A stretch of 7,013 nt of DNA from Desulfobulbus sp. (lineage in GTDB: Bacteria > Desulfobacterota > Desulfobulbia > Desulfobulbales > Desulfobulbaceae), in contig JAQUEZ010000301.1 in the NCBI GenBank assembly GCA_028684915.1, forward strand, positions 1 to 7,013, given 5' to 3'. The position numbers and the translations under genes are program-made. This document shows, piece after piece, positions 1 through 5,087 of this stretch (position 1 is its first letter; every line of letters starts with the position of its first letter). The notes under the pieces are model-generated. The model saw nothing but the letters and a program-made list of their open reading frames with translations, made no database searches and was not told the origin of the DNA.

Positions 1-71
1 AGAAAAAAGTCGAGACGGATGAACTCCAGGCGTGCTGGAGAGTGCTCGAAGCGGTTGTCGATCCAGCACAC
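1..71 (-). CDS. Possible start of an unidentified gene, cut by the left edge
   Basis: A minus-strand frame opens with GTG at 71-69 and stays open to the window edge (23 codons, beginning VCWIDNRFEH and ending RLDFF). The start is supported by a good Shine-Dalgarno sequence, GAAGG at 82-78, six bases upstream, and an in-frame TGA lies just before that site. It would be the next gene downstream of the minus-strand cassette that ends at 156, 84 bases away. The visible peptide is too short to recognise. Other frames are also open here, including a plus-strand frame running from base 3 to 227, so the call rests mainly on the ribosome binding site and on orientation. Confidence 0.35.
   Translation of the reverse strand, partial: MCWIDNRFEHSPARLEFIRLDFF
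24..40. repeat. Short perfect hairpin, with a competing pairing to 62-69
   Basis: CTCCAG (24-29) and CTGGAG (35-40) are perfect inverted repeats around a five-base loop. GTGCTGGA (32-39) can instead pair perfectly with TCCAGCAC (62-69), so two mutually exclusive stems are possible. If the minus-strand frame starting at 71 is real, the structures lie within its first codons. The function is unknown. Confidence 0.4.
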
Positions 72-112
72 CCGCCACCTTCAATGCGCTGTTTTGAGTT
101 TTTTTATAAAGC

Positions 113-131
113 CCCCGTCCCTTGGACGGGG
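113..131 (-). terminator. Strong GC hairpin downstream of the minus-strand cassette, possibly a weak terminator
   Basis: CCCCGTCC (113-120) and GGACGGGG (124-131) form a perfect 8-bp stem with a three-base loop. The hairpin lies 24 bases past the stop codon of the last cassette gene. Read on the minus strand it is followed by GCTTTAT and then a run of A, so the U-tract of a classic intrinsic terminator is poor. It could be a weak terminator, an mRNA 3'-end stabiliser or a processing site between this gene and the possible gene starting at 71. On the plus strand no T-run follows. Confidence 0.35.
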
Positions 132-155
132 ATGGCCGCAGTTTATTTCCTCGTC

Positions 156-701
156 TCAGGAACCGGGCTTGTCGCCCCAAGATCGCTGAAAGTTGTTCAA
201 ACGAGGGTAGGCACGGAGGTGCCGTAAAGGTTTCGCGGCAGCGAAGGTTTTGTGGTCAAAGGACAAATCACTCTCGCTCGGGTTTTGATCCAAAAAAAAT
301 CTGAGTTCATTCTTGGCCTGCACGGTGCGGCGATCTACTAAAGATTTTGGCACACCGACCTTTAATTGGCCCTCGGCTCCCTCGTTAATTTGACGGTAGC
401 ATATCATTTCAAGTTCATCTAGGCGATATTGCAAAGTGATTTCCTGATATTGTGCCGCTGCACGCCCGGTTAACGGATGCTCACACCGGGAACGCCGTGA
501 TTTCCTGGAGCGAAATTCATGGGGGACAGATTTGAGACATTCTCGAATTTCGTTTTTAAGTTCTCTTTGTTTTGAAAAACATTTCCAAGCCTTTTCGATC
601 TGCTTAAATCTCGTTTCAGCTGTGTGTCTGAGCTTGTATCGAAGTTTTTCAAGACGTTGATGGATGATTTTTTTCTCTTCTTCACTCAAAAGTACTCCCA
701 T
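156..701 (-). CDS. Hypothetical protein, 181 residues, third gene of the minus-strand cassette
   Basis: I do not recognise this protein. The N-terminal half (about residues 5-60) is rich in Lys, Arg and Glu and looks helical or coiled-coil. A very basic stretch follows (RSRKSRRSR, about residues 64-72). The C-terminal half has no visible membrane segment, signal peptide or catalytic motif, so it is probably cytoplasmic and may bind nucleic acid or a partner protein. The ATG at 701 is preceded by GAGGG at a suitable distance. The gene overlaps the end of the upstream gene by 16 bases in a different frame, which points to translational coupling. The tight overlap and long open frame make it a likely real gene. 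A 71-codon frame inside it on the same strand is treated as a shadow. Confidence 0.7.
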   Translation of the reverse strand: MGVLLSEEEKKIIHQRLEKLRYKLRHTAETRFKQIEKAWKCFSKQRELKNEIRECLKSVPHEFRSRKSRRSRCEHPLTGRAAAQYQEITLQYRLDELEMICYRQINEGAEGQLKVGVPKSLVDRRTVQAKNELRFFLDQNPSESDLSFDHKTFAAAKPLRHLRAYPRLNNFQRSWGDKPGS

Positions 702-1279
702 CTATTTTCCCTCAGTTCCAGAAAATTGAATGCGTTGGCCACAGGAACCAAGGATGAAGTCATGGTTATTGTGGTTATCCACTGCTGGTAGGCTTCTTTG
801 TCTTTCTCATCGAGAACAGAATCCCAATTATCTGGCCTTTTATTGATTGATTTCAAAATTTTTTTTGCATTTTTATTCGCAGATCTTTCCACCTTCTCTG
901 GTGGTGTCCCTTTTCGCTCTAAAGAGAGAACAATATCAGCATTTCTTCGTTCTAATTCATAGACAACGTTGTCACGTTGTATCATGGTGATTAAATACGA
1001 GTACATCGCAAAATTGGCGTATTTAAAAAAATAATTATTACTTTTTATGCAGTTATTAAGTTTTTCATGAATTAATTTCTCGCGTTGTATCGACTTATCA
1101 AGTTCACAACGAAGATTTGCTATCTCTGCATGATTTTCTTCTAATTTTTCTTCCGTATCAGATATGTACTGGCAAAGAGAATTGATGTCAGTAAAACCAC
1201 TGTTTTCTATAGTGTTAAGAATTTCTTCTAAATTTTCTTCCAGTTTCTGTTCTTTTTTACTTTTTCCAAAAAGATTCAT
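686..1279 (-). CDS. Hypothetical coiled-coil protein, 197 residues, second gene of the cassette
   Basis: No family is recognised. Residues about 5-85 are a charged helical region with heptad-like spacing of Leu and Ile (KLEENLEEIL, EEKLEENHAEIANL), suggesting a coiled coil used for oligomerisation or partner binding. A central segment (about 84-105) is rich in Tyr, Phe and Met (YFFKYANFAMYSYLITMI); it could be a buried helix or a weak membrane-associating segment. The C-terminal third is mixed helical, with no enzymatic motif. The gene is strikingly AT-rich compared with the gene before it, suggesting a different origin. Its ATG overlaps the upstream TGA as ATGA (1279-1276), and GGAGG lies immediately before the start with GGGAG a few bases further up, so it is probably coupled to its upstream neighbour. 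Confidence 0.75.
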   Translation of the reverse strand: MNLFGKSKKEQKLEENLEEILNTIENSGFTDINSLCQYISDTEEKLEENHAEIANLRCELDKSIQREKLIHEKLNNCIKSNNYFFKYANFAMYSYLITMIQRDNVVYELERRNADIVLSLERKGTPPEKVERSANKNAKKILKSINKRPDNWDSVLDEKDKEAYQQWITTITMTSSLVPVANAFNFLELRENRWEYF

Positions 1280-1794
1280 TCCTCCATCTCCCTTGCGCGC
1301 TCTTTTTCCAATGTCTGATAGGTCGTCTTGAGATAGGTCCAGCCAAAGGATTCTTTGCGGTATTCTTGTAAAAAGGCGGCAATCTGTCGCCAGGAAAACC
1401 CTTCTGACCGGAGTTGCTTGATCTCCTCAAAATAACGGATACGGATGATTTCTTTTTTGGGGCTCGGTTTGTGGCGCCGGGTACTGGTTTTATCTTTGAT
1501 CCGTGCCCTCCGACGTGCTGTCAACTCTCCGGCTTCCTCGTCAGCCAGGGCAGCTTTTTGGGCATGGGCCGATTCGATCCAGCGCAGTTTTGCCACAGCC
1601 CGCACCAGCATCGCGTAGTAAAATTCGCTGCGGTAGGCTTTCTGGTATTCGCCTTTGTGTCGTGAGGCAAACTCGCCCTGTTCCCGCACCACTGCAACCC
1701 GGACCACGTCCCCCTGGTCAGTGAACCACTGAAACAATATCTCCCGTTCTTCGGCGGTCGTTTTACTGAGGCTATCGACGATTTTTCGGTCCAT
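1276..1794 (-). CDS. Putative DNA-binding protein with a helix-turn-helix-like C-terminus, first gene of the cassette
   Basis: This 172-residue soluble basic protein has no signal peptide or membrane segment. Residues 1-85 form a charged helical domain. Residues 92-115 are a strongly basic linker (TARRRARIKDKTSTRRHK). Residues about 121-162 read like a helix-turn-helix (EIKQLRSEGFSWRQIAAFL, then a second helix and a Thr/Tyr-rich recognition segment). That pattern, an 'I..LR..G.SW..IA..L' helix pair after a basic region, resembles small plasmid accessory or regulatory proteins such as TraK-type mobilisation factors; this is similarity of style, not an identification. As the promoter-proximal gene it is a good candidate for a local regulator or a relaxosome-like accessory protein. 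The ATG at 1794 has no strong ribosome binding site. Its end overlaps the next gene by 4 bases. Confidence 0.75.
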   Translation of the reverse strand: MDRKIVDSLSKTTAEEREILFQWFTDQGDVVRVAVVREQGEFASRHKGEYQKAYRSEFYYAMLVRAVAKLRWIESAHAQKAALADEEAGELTARRRARIKDKTSTRRHKPSPKKEIIRIRYFEEIKQLRSEGFSWRQIAAFLQEYRKESFGWTYLKTTYQTLEKERAREMEE

Positions 1795-1827
1795 TAACTT
1801 TTGCGGAAAGTGTACTTTATGAGTGAA

Positions 1828-1874
1828 TTAAATAATGATACAAAATTTATTAAATTGACGCAATAGATATTATA
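1828..1874 (-). promoter_or_regulatory. Candidate promoters for the minus-strand cassette
   Basis: Two candidates lie upstream of the gene starting at 1794. The first is an extended -10: on the minus strand TGTTATAAT places a consensus TATAAT at 1874-1869 preceded by TGn, with no good -35, as is usual for this class. Its -35 region would fall inside the left arm of the palindrome at 1889-1899. The second is TTGCGT (1863-1858), a 17-base spacer and TATCAT (1840-1835). Both give leaders of roughly 35 to 70 bases. The sequence 1800-1890 is very AT-rich, which favours promoter activity but also makes chance matches common. Confidence 0.5.
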
Positions 1875-1888
1875 ACAATCTGTATTCT

Positions 1889-1946
1889 ATCGCTTTCTGG
1901 AGCAGCTTTATTGCGACAGAAAGCGATTTTTAATCGCAATTTGTCG
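1889..1946. repeat. Nested palindromes between divergent transcription units; candidate operator or recombinase site
   Basis: ATCGCTTTCTG (1889-1899) and CAGAAAGCGAT (1917-1927) form a perfect 11-bp inverted repeat with a 17-base spacer. The right arm overlaps a second hairpin: CGACAGA (1914-1920) pairs with TTTGTCG (1940-1946) through one G-T wobble, then, after an AA/AA internal loop, GCGATT (1923-1928) pairs with AATCGC (1932-1937) around a TTT loop. The two structures cannot form together. The block lies between the minus-strand candidate -10 (1869-1874) and the plus-strand candidate -35 (1947-1952). This is the geometry of a shared operator, although paired arms around a short centre also suit a tyrosine recombinase core site. 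Confidence 0.6.
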
Positions 1947-1980
1947 TTGACTTCGGCGCAGCCGCTCGCTAAAAAGGAGG
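1947..1980 (+). promoter_or_regulatory. Candidate plus-strand promoter followed by a strong Shine-Dalgarno sequence
   Basis: TTGACT (1947-1952), a 17-base spacer and TAAAAA (1970-1975) make a plausible sigma-70 promoter (five of six and four of six matches) directed toward the recombinase. The spacer contains a small hairpin, CGGC (1954-1957) with GCCG (1961-1964). AAGGAGG at 1974-1980, a near-perfect ribosome binding site, directly follows but overlaps the candidate -10. If transcription starts about 7 bases after 1975, that site would be lost from the message, so the promoter and the ribosome binding site cannot both be functional as drawn. The recombinase lies about 350 bases downstream. 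Confidence 0.3.
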
Positions 1981-1989
1981 CATATGTAA
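1974..1989 (+). other. Near-perfect ribosome binding site followed by an ATG-TAA start-stop pair
   Basis: AAGGAGG (1974-1980) is followed after three bases by ATG (1984-1986) and immediately by TAA (1987-1989). No longer frame uses this site well. A GTG frame at 2007-2054 (16 triplets including the stop, 15 residues) is preceded by its own GGAAGG (1997-2002). The site could be a relic of a lost gene start, a regulatory start-stop element in a leader, or chance. Confidence 0.3.
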
Positions 1990-2036
1990 GTCACCTGGAA
2001 GGCACTGTGAAATATGTCTTTCGGCGGCTTTATCGG

Positions 2037-2131
2037 CCACGCGAATACTTCTAAGCGAAGAAGTACGTGGATACCCTCCAAGGTACGTTTAACCACGGCT
2101 TGGAGAGACTCGTGAGGATGTGGTTCACGGG
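2037..2131. repeat. Row of three hairpins in the untranslated region before the recombinase
   Basis: Three stems follow one another. First, CCACG (2037-2041), a four-base bulge CGAA, and TACTTCT (2046-2052) pair with AGAAGTA (2059-2065) and CGTGG (2066-2070), giving 12 pairs around the loop AAGCGA. Second, CTCCAAG (2076-2082) pairs perfectly with CTTGGAG (2099-2105). Third, CTCGTGA (2109-2115) pairs with TCACGGG (2125-2131), including one G-T wobble. Stems this close together suggest a structured RNA leader or a folded single-strand DNA site such as a transfer origin or recombination site. None ends in a T-run, so they are not terminators. Confidence 0.5.
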
Positions 2132-2323
2132 CTGTTTGTGCGGGGCTACTATGAACCGCAAAAAAGATGGAGTGGCAGGCTCCGATTTGAACAATCTGCA
2201 TTGAAAATCGTCCGGTTGGACTGTTTTCCAGAGTTCGACACCTCTGAAAAAAAAATCACGGAGTTCAAGACACCAACCCGTCCGGGGGAGAAAATAAATA
2301 CCGGAATGAAAAAGGATAATTAG
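2120..2323 (+). CDS. Small frame directly before, and in phase with, the recombinase; doubtful gene
   Basis: A GTG-initiated frame of 67 codons (start VVHGLFVRGY, end INTGMKKDN) ends in TAG at 2321-2323, six bases before the recombinase ATG and in the same reading frame. The frame is open from a TAA at 2090. Codon use looks reasonable, but there is no well-spaced ribosome binding site: GAGG at 2114-2117 is only two bases from the GTG. No family is recognised. It may be a short leader peptide coupled to the recombinase, a decayed N-terminal extension of it, or a chance frame over the structured leader. Confidence 0.3.
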   Translation: MVHGLFVRGYYEPQKRWSGRLRFEQSALKIVRLDCFPEFDTSEKKITEFKTPTRPGEKINTGMKKDN

Positions 2324-2329
2324 CGAAAA

Positions 2330-3265
2330 ATGCGCGGTTCTGTGGCTCACCAGGTACATCTGGTTTTTGAGACAGTCAAAGAGTTTGGCACCTCCAAGCA
2401 TGAGGCCAAGACGGAAGCTCGTGCCGAGGGTGCGAGGACCTGGCATGAAATCGGTAAGCAGATGGGGGTTAAATCGTATGCCACCCTCGATGCATACCGC
2501 GATGTGGCTAAAGATTGTCTCCGTTATGCCAAAGAGGAGTTGGGGGTAAAAGACATCGAAAAGCTCTCCGGCGCGGAGATGAAAGCCTTTTTGGAGTCGA
2601 AGATAGAGGATGGCGTCGCGCATGCCACGCTGAGCAAGTATTCGGCTGCTCTGGAAAAGTTGGAAGTCGCGTTGAACCGTTATGCGGCGCAGCATGGCAC
2701 CGGCCGAGAGTACAGTTTCTCGCAGGCAATCTCTGAGGCCAGAGCGACCGGAAAAGAATTAGATCGGTTTGAGGGAAGCCGGGCGTATTCCGCACCGCGC
2801 GAACTGGTTGAGGCTGTACGTGGGGAAAATTTCCGGCTGGCGGCGGCTCTTCAGCAGGAAGGTGGTGCGCGGGTCAAAGAGGCAACCTACATTCACCGGG
2901 AACAATTACGGGGACTCAGGCCCGATGCGCAGACCGGCCAAATGAAAGGGATGGTCAGTATTCAAGGGAAGGGCGGCAAGATGAGAGAAATTGCGGTGAC
3001 GCCCGCGACCTACGCCAAATTGGAACAAGCGGTTGAGGGGGGACTGTTTAAAGTCTCAGCTGGCGCTTACCGGGAAGAGTTAAAAAATGCTGCCAATGTC
3101 TCTGGTCAGAAATATCAAGGGACGCATGGGTTGCGCTGGTCCTGGGCGCAGAATCGGCATCAAGAGCTTCAGCAGCACGGCAAAACCTATGAGCAGGCTA
3201 TCGGCCAGATTTCTCGAGAAATGGGACATGAACGCGCCGATATTACGGAACATTATTTAAGGTGA
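2330..3265 (+). CDS. Tyrosine recombinase / site-specific integrase
   Basis: This 311-residue cytoplasmic enzyme should cut and rejoin DNA at specific sites through a covalent tyrosine intermediate, integrating or excising an element. Residues about 35-120 form the helical core-binding domain (TWHEIGKQMG, LSGAEMKAFL, ATLSKYSAALEKLE). The catalytic domain follows, with Arg181 (GGARVKEA), Lys214 in the beta-turn (IQGKGGKMRE), His266 and Arg269 (THGLRWSWAQ), His300 (MGHERADITEHYLR) and the nucleophile Tyr309. The set is complete. The HGLRW...MGHERADITEHYL signature recalls the prophage integrases grouped as Integrase_1 in Pfam, without proof. Only two residues follow the Tyr, a very short tail. 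The start is uncertain: AAGGA (2312-2316) is 13 bases upstream of the ATG. The gene is divergent from the minus-strand cassette and is probably the recombinase of the element carrying it. Confidence 0.93.
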   Translation: MRGSVAHQVHLVFETVKEFGTSKHEAKTEARAEGARTWHEIGKQMGVKSYATLDAYRDVAKDCLRYAKEELGVKDIEKLSGAEMKAFLESKIEDGVAHATLSKYSAALEKLEVALNRYAAQHGTGREYSFSQAISEARATGKELDRFEGSRAYSAPRELVEAVRGENFRLAAALQQEGGARVKEATYIHREQLRGLRPDAQTGQMKGMVSIQGKGGKMREIAVTPATYAKLEQAVEGGLFKVSAGAYREELKNAANVSGQKYQGTHGLRWSWAQNRHQELQQHGKTYEQAIGQISREMGHERADITEHYLR

Positions 3266-3274
3266 GCTAAAGAA

Positions 3275-3502
3275 ATGATAGGAACAAAGGAACAAATGAC
3301 GCGATTGTTAGAGGCTGTTTCACCTTTTATCCAACACGCAGTTCTCAATAAAAAATCAATGGTCACAATCGAGCTCAATACTGCCCAGTTATTGGGCTTA
3401 GAAGATATCGAGGCCGGCAATCTTGTCGTCGTTATTGCTGCGGGGCCATCAAAAGAGCTACTGAAACAGGCTGTATTTTTGGTAGACAGGCCTTGCTCCT
3501 AA
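3275..3502 (+). CDS. Hypothetical protein, 75 residues, downstream partner of the recombinase
   Basis: The ATG lies 9 bases after the recombinase stop. GGTGAG (3261-3266), which overlaps that stop codon, is an eight-base-spaced ribosome binding site, so the two are probably co-transcribed and translationally coupled. The product is small, acidic to neutral and probably soluble: an N-terminal helix (TKEQMTRLLEAVSPFIQHAV), then alternating hydrophobic segments (MVTIELNTAQLL, NLVVVIAAG) and a short C-terminal helix. It has no signal peptide, Cys pair or helix-turn-helix pattern. I do not recognise it. Its position suits a small accessory or directionality factor for the recombinase, but such factors usually carry a winged-helix or helix-turn-helix signature, which I do not see. 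Confidence 0.7.
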   Translation: MIGTKEQMTRLLEAVSPFIQHAVLNKKSMVTIELNTAQLLGLEDIEAGNLVVVIAAGPSKELLKQAVFLVDRPCS

Positions 3503-3559
3503 CTTGAAGAAGTACATGGTGGGGGAACGAACACATTCACTCTGTCACCTCTGCTTGAA

Positions 3560-3638
3560 GTTCGATGGTCTGGGTGTCCACTGGTACCACAGAAGGTTGA
3601 AGCGAAGACTTTCATCAACAGAGCTACTACCATCGAAC
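3560..3638. repeat. Perfect 10-bp inverted repeat in the convergent intergenic region
   Basis: GTTCGATGGT (3560-3569) and ACCATCGAAC (3629-3638) are perfect inverted repeats with a 59-base spacer. The spacer holds an 8-bp palindrome, TGGTACCA (3582-3589), and a weak GTTGA/TCAAC pairing. The block occupies most of the 163 bases between the recombinase unit (ends 3502) and the convergent histidine kinase (ends 3666). No T-run follows on either strand, so it is not an ordinary intrinsic terminator, although both units should need one here. It may be recombinase arm-type sites or the scar of a mobile-element end. Confidence 0.45.
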
Positions 3639-3665
3639 GGATGACACTTCTACTTTGAATTACAT

Positions 3666-5057
3666 TTACAGGCTGGGAAGACGTAACGTAATGGTGGTTA
3701 TTTGTTCCAATCCACTTGTAAAAGTAACGCATCCCTGATGGAGATCGACAATTTTTTTTACAATTGCCAAGCCTAAGCCAAAACCACCAAACTCAATTGC
3801 CCGCGATTTTTCAGCCCGAAAGAATGGCTCAAACACCTCATTGAGATCGGTCTCGGCTACGCCTGCCCCAGTATTGGCAACGATGATCACCACTGTATTA
3901 GCAGCCAGTTGCGAGGCGATGTCGATCCGCCCCCCAGCATCGGTAAATTTAATTGCATTGTCAAACACATTTACCAGGGCTCGATGAAGTTTTCCCCCAT
4001 CGCCTTGGACAACACAATCCGGTTCTATTGTACATTGCATGGCGATGCCGCGTTCTTTAGCAAGCTCCGTGAACTCTTCTACCAATGAGCCCAGCAAGAC
4101 CGATAGATCAACCGGGCTCCATTTGCCTCCGGCCATCGTCTCTAATGAAGACAGAGTCAACAAATCTTTAACCAGTCGCTCCAGGCGAAAGCTTTGCTTA
4201 CTGATGGTCAATAGATCTTCCTGTGCCAACAGATATCCTGCTGTTTCCCTTGAAAGGATATCATCGATCGCCAAACGGATCGAGGCTAAAGGAGTTTTCA
4301 TTTCGTGGGAGGTGGCATAGAGAAAGGTTCGCTGGCGATTAAAGGAATGCTGCAAACGATCTAGCATAAGGTTGATCGTCTTAGCCAGTTCGTTGATTTC
4401 GTCACCAGGCTCCTGCAAGGGGATACGCCGGCTCAAATTTTTTTCGCTTATATTCCTGGCCATATCCTTAATCTGTTGTACTGGCAGCAAAATCTTTCTC
4501 GCAACCGATCGACTGAGCGCACTAAGTACCAAGGTGGAAAGAACCAGCCCTGCAAAGAGCCCATACACCATCTCCCAAAGTTCCTCATGGAGTTTTTCCA
4601 TGGGCCGCCCTATCTGCACCCTATAATGATGCCCGGCACTTTCCACTGAGAAGGTGATCATCCGCAAGACAGGACTGTTGCTTTTGTACTGCGATAACTT
4701 GTGCCTAATTTCCCCAGCATGGAGATGTACAGTTGCAACCGAATCGGACGATGAGGGGGTAAAAGGTAGCTCCTCGGCAAGCGGCGAACGAAAGAGGATG
4801 AGATCACCCCCTTCTTCTCGCACCTCAAGCCAGTATTGATCCACTCCCAGATTTTTCCTGTCCCTGTCCTCCAGCATCGTCCCGGCTGGAGAGAGAGCAA
4901 GCGATCGCACAACTCTAGTCCCTTCTTCCCGTAAAACAGTATCAAGCAGGTTAAATGGCTGCTCGATCATTTCATAAAAGACTACTAGGGAGAAAAGCAG
5001 ACTCGCGAGGAAACCTGAGCCTACAATAAAGAGCATGATACGGGTTTGCACAGTCAT
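3666..5057 (-). CDS. Membrane-bound sensor histidine kinase (HAMP, HisKA, HATPase)
   Basis: This 463-residue kinase should sense an envelope signal, autophosphorylate on His and pass the phosphate to a response regulator. Transmembrane segment 1 spans about residues 8-29, a periplasmic sensor about 30-163, transmembrane segment 2 about 164-184 and HAMP about 185-238. His251 lies in the H-box SHEMKTPLASIR. The ATPase domain shows the N-box around Asn367 (NVFDNAIKFT), a G1 box with Asn395 where many kinases have Asp (ANTGAGV, a common variant), the F-box FEPFF (409-413) and the G2 box GFGLGLAIV (425-433). All catalytic boxes are present and the length is normal, so it looks functional. It starts 30 bases after the ArnE-like gene; the ATG lacks a clear ribosome binding site. 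No response regulator is visible. The context suggests a PmrB-like role, but its periplasmic domain is much larger than that of enterobacterial PmrB. Confidence 0.93.
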   Translation of the reverse strand: MTVQTRIMLFIVGSGFLASLLFSLVVFYEMIEQPFNLLDTVLREEGTRVVRSLALSPAGTMLEDRDRKNLGVDQYWLEVREEGGDLILFRSPLAEELPFTPSSSDSVATVHLHAGEIRHKLSQYKSNSPVLRMITFSVESAGHHYRVQIGRPMEKLHEELWEMVYGLFAGLVLSTLVLSALSRSVARKILLPVQQIKDMARNISEKNLSRRIPLQEPGDEINELAKTINLMLDRLQHSFNRQRTFLYATSHEMKTPLASIRLAIDDILSRETAGYLLAQEDLLTISKQSFRLERLVKDLLTLSSLETMAGGKWSPVDLSVLLGSLVEEFTELAKERGIAMQCTIEPDCVVQGDGGKLHRALVNVFDNAIKFTDAGGRIDIASQLAANTVVIIVANTGAGVAETDLNEVFEPFFRAEKSRAIEFGGFGLGLAIVKKIVDLHQGCVTFTSGLEQITTITLRLPSL

Positions 5058-5087
5058 GGTAGGGATACTTTGGAAGCTGGGCGGTTT

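Noticed and set aside
1850..2054. Plus-strand open stretch ending at TAA 2052-2054 that continues in the same frame after the stop to 2199
   Set aside because: The translation has a faint internal repeat look but no start with a suitable ribosome binding site and no recognisable family. The hairpins explain the sequence pattern as well; a decayed gene cannot be shown.
2229..2255. Hairpin CAGAG/CTCTG followed by nine A, as a terminator
   Set aside because: On the plus strand the run is A rather than T. On the minus strand the T-run comes before the hairpin, so the order is wrong on both strands.
2051..2695. Minus-strand open frame of 214 codons overlapping the recombinase
   Set aside because: It is antisense to a recombinase with a full catalytic set, has no recognisable motif and crosses the structured intergenic region; it is a shadow.
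2057..3519. Near-identical direct repeats GAAGAAGTACGTGG (2057-2070) and GAAGAAGTACATGG (3506-3519) bracketing the recombinase and the small gene, as possible attachment-site repeats
   Set aside because: Thirteen matches of fourteen somewhere in 7 kb is expected by chance a few times. The flanks align only poorly, and the left copy is part of a hairpin that explains it better.
3496..3665. Integron attC site after the small gene (CCTAAC at its stop, inverted repeats following)
   Set aside because: The first box does not fit RYYYAAC well, no GTTRRRY partner is found at the far end, and the recombinase shows no recognisable integron-integrase features.
3499..3732. Minus-strand 77-codon frame over the end of the kinase and the intergenic region
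   Set aside because: It overlaps the kinase C-terminus in another frame, has no ribosome binding site and has a low-complexity end; the intergenic repeats are a better description.
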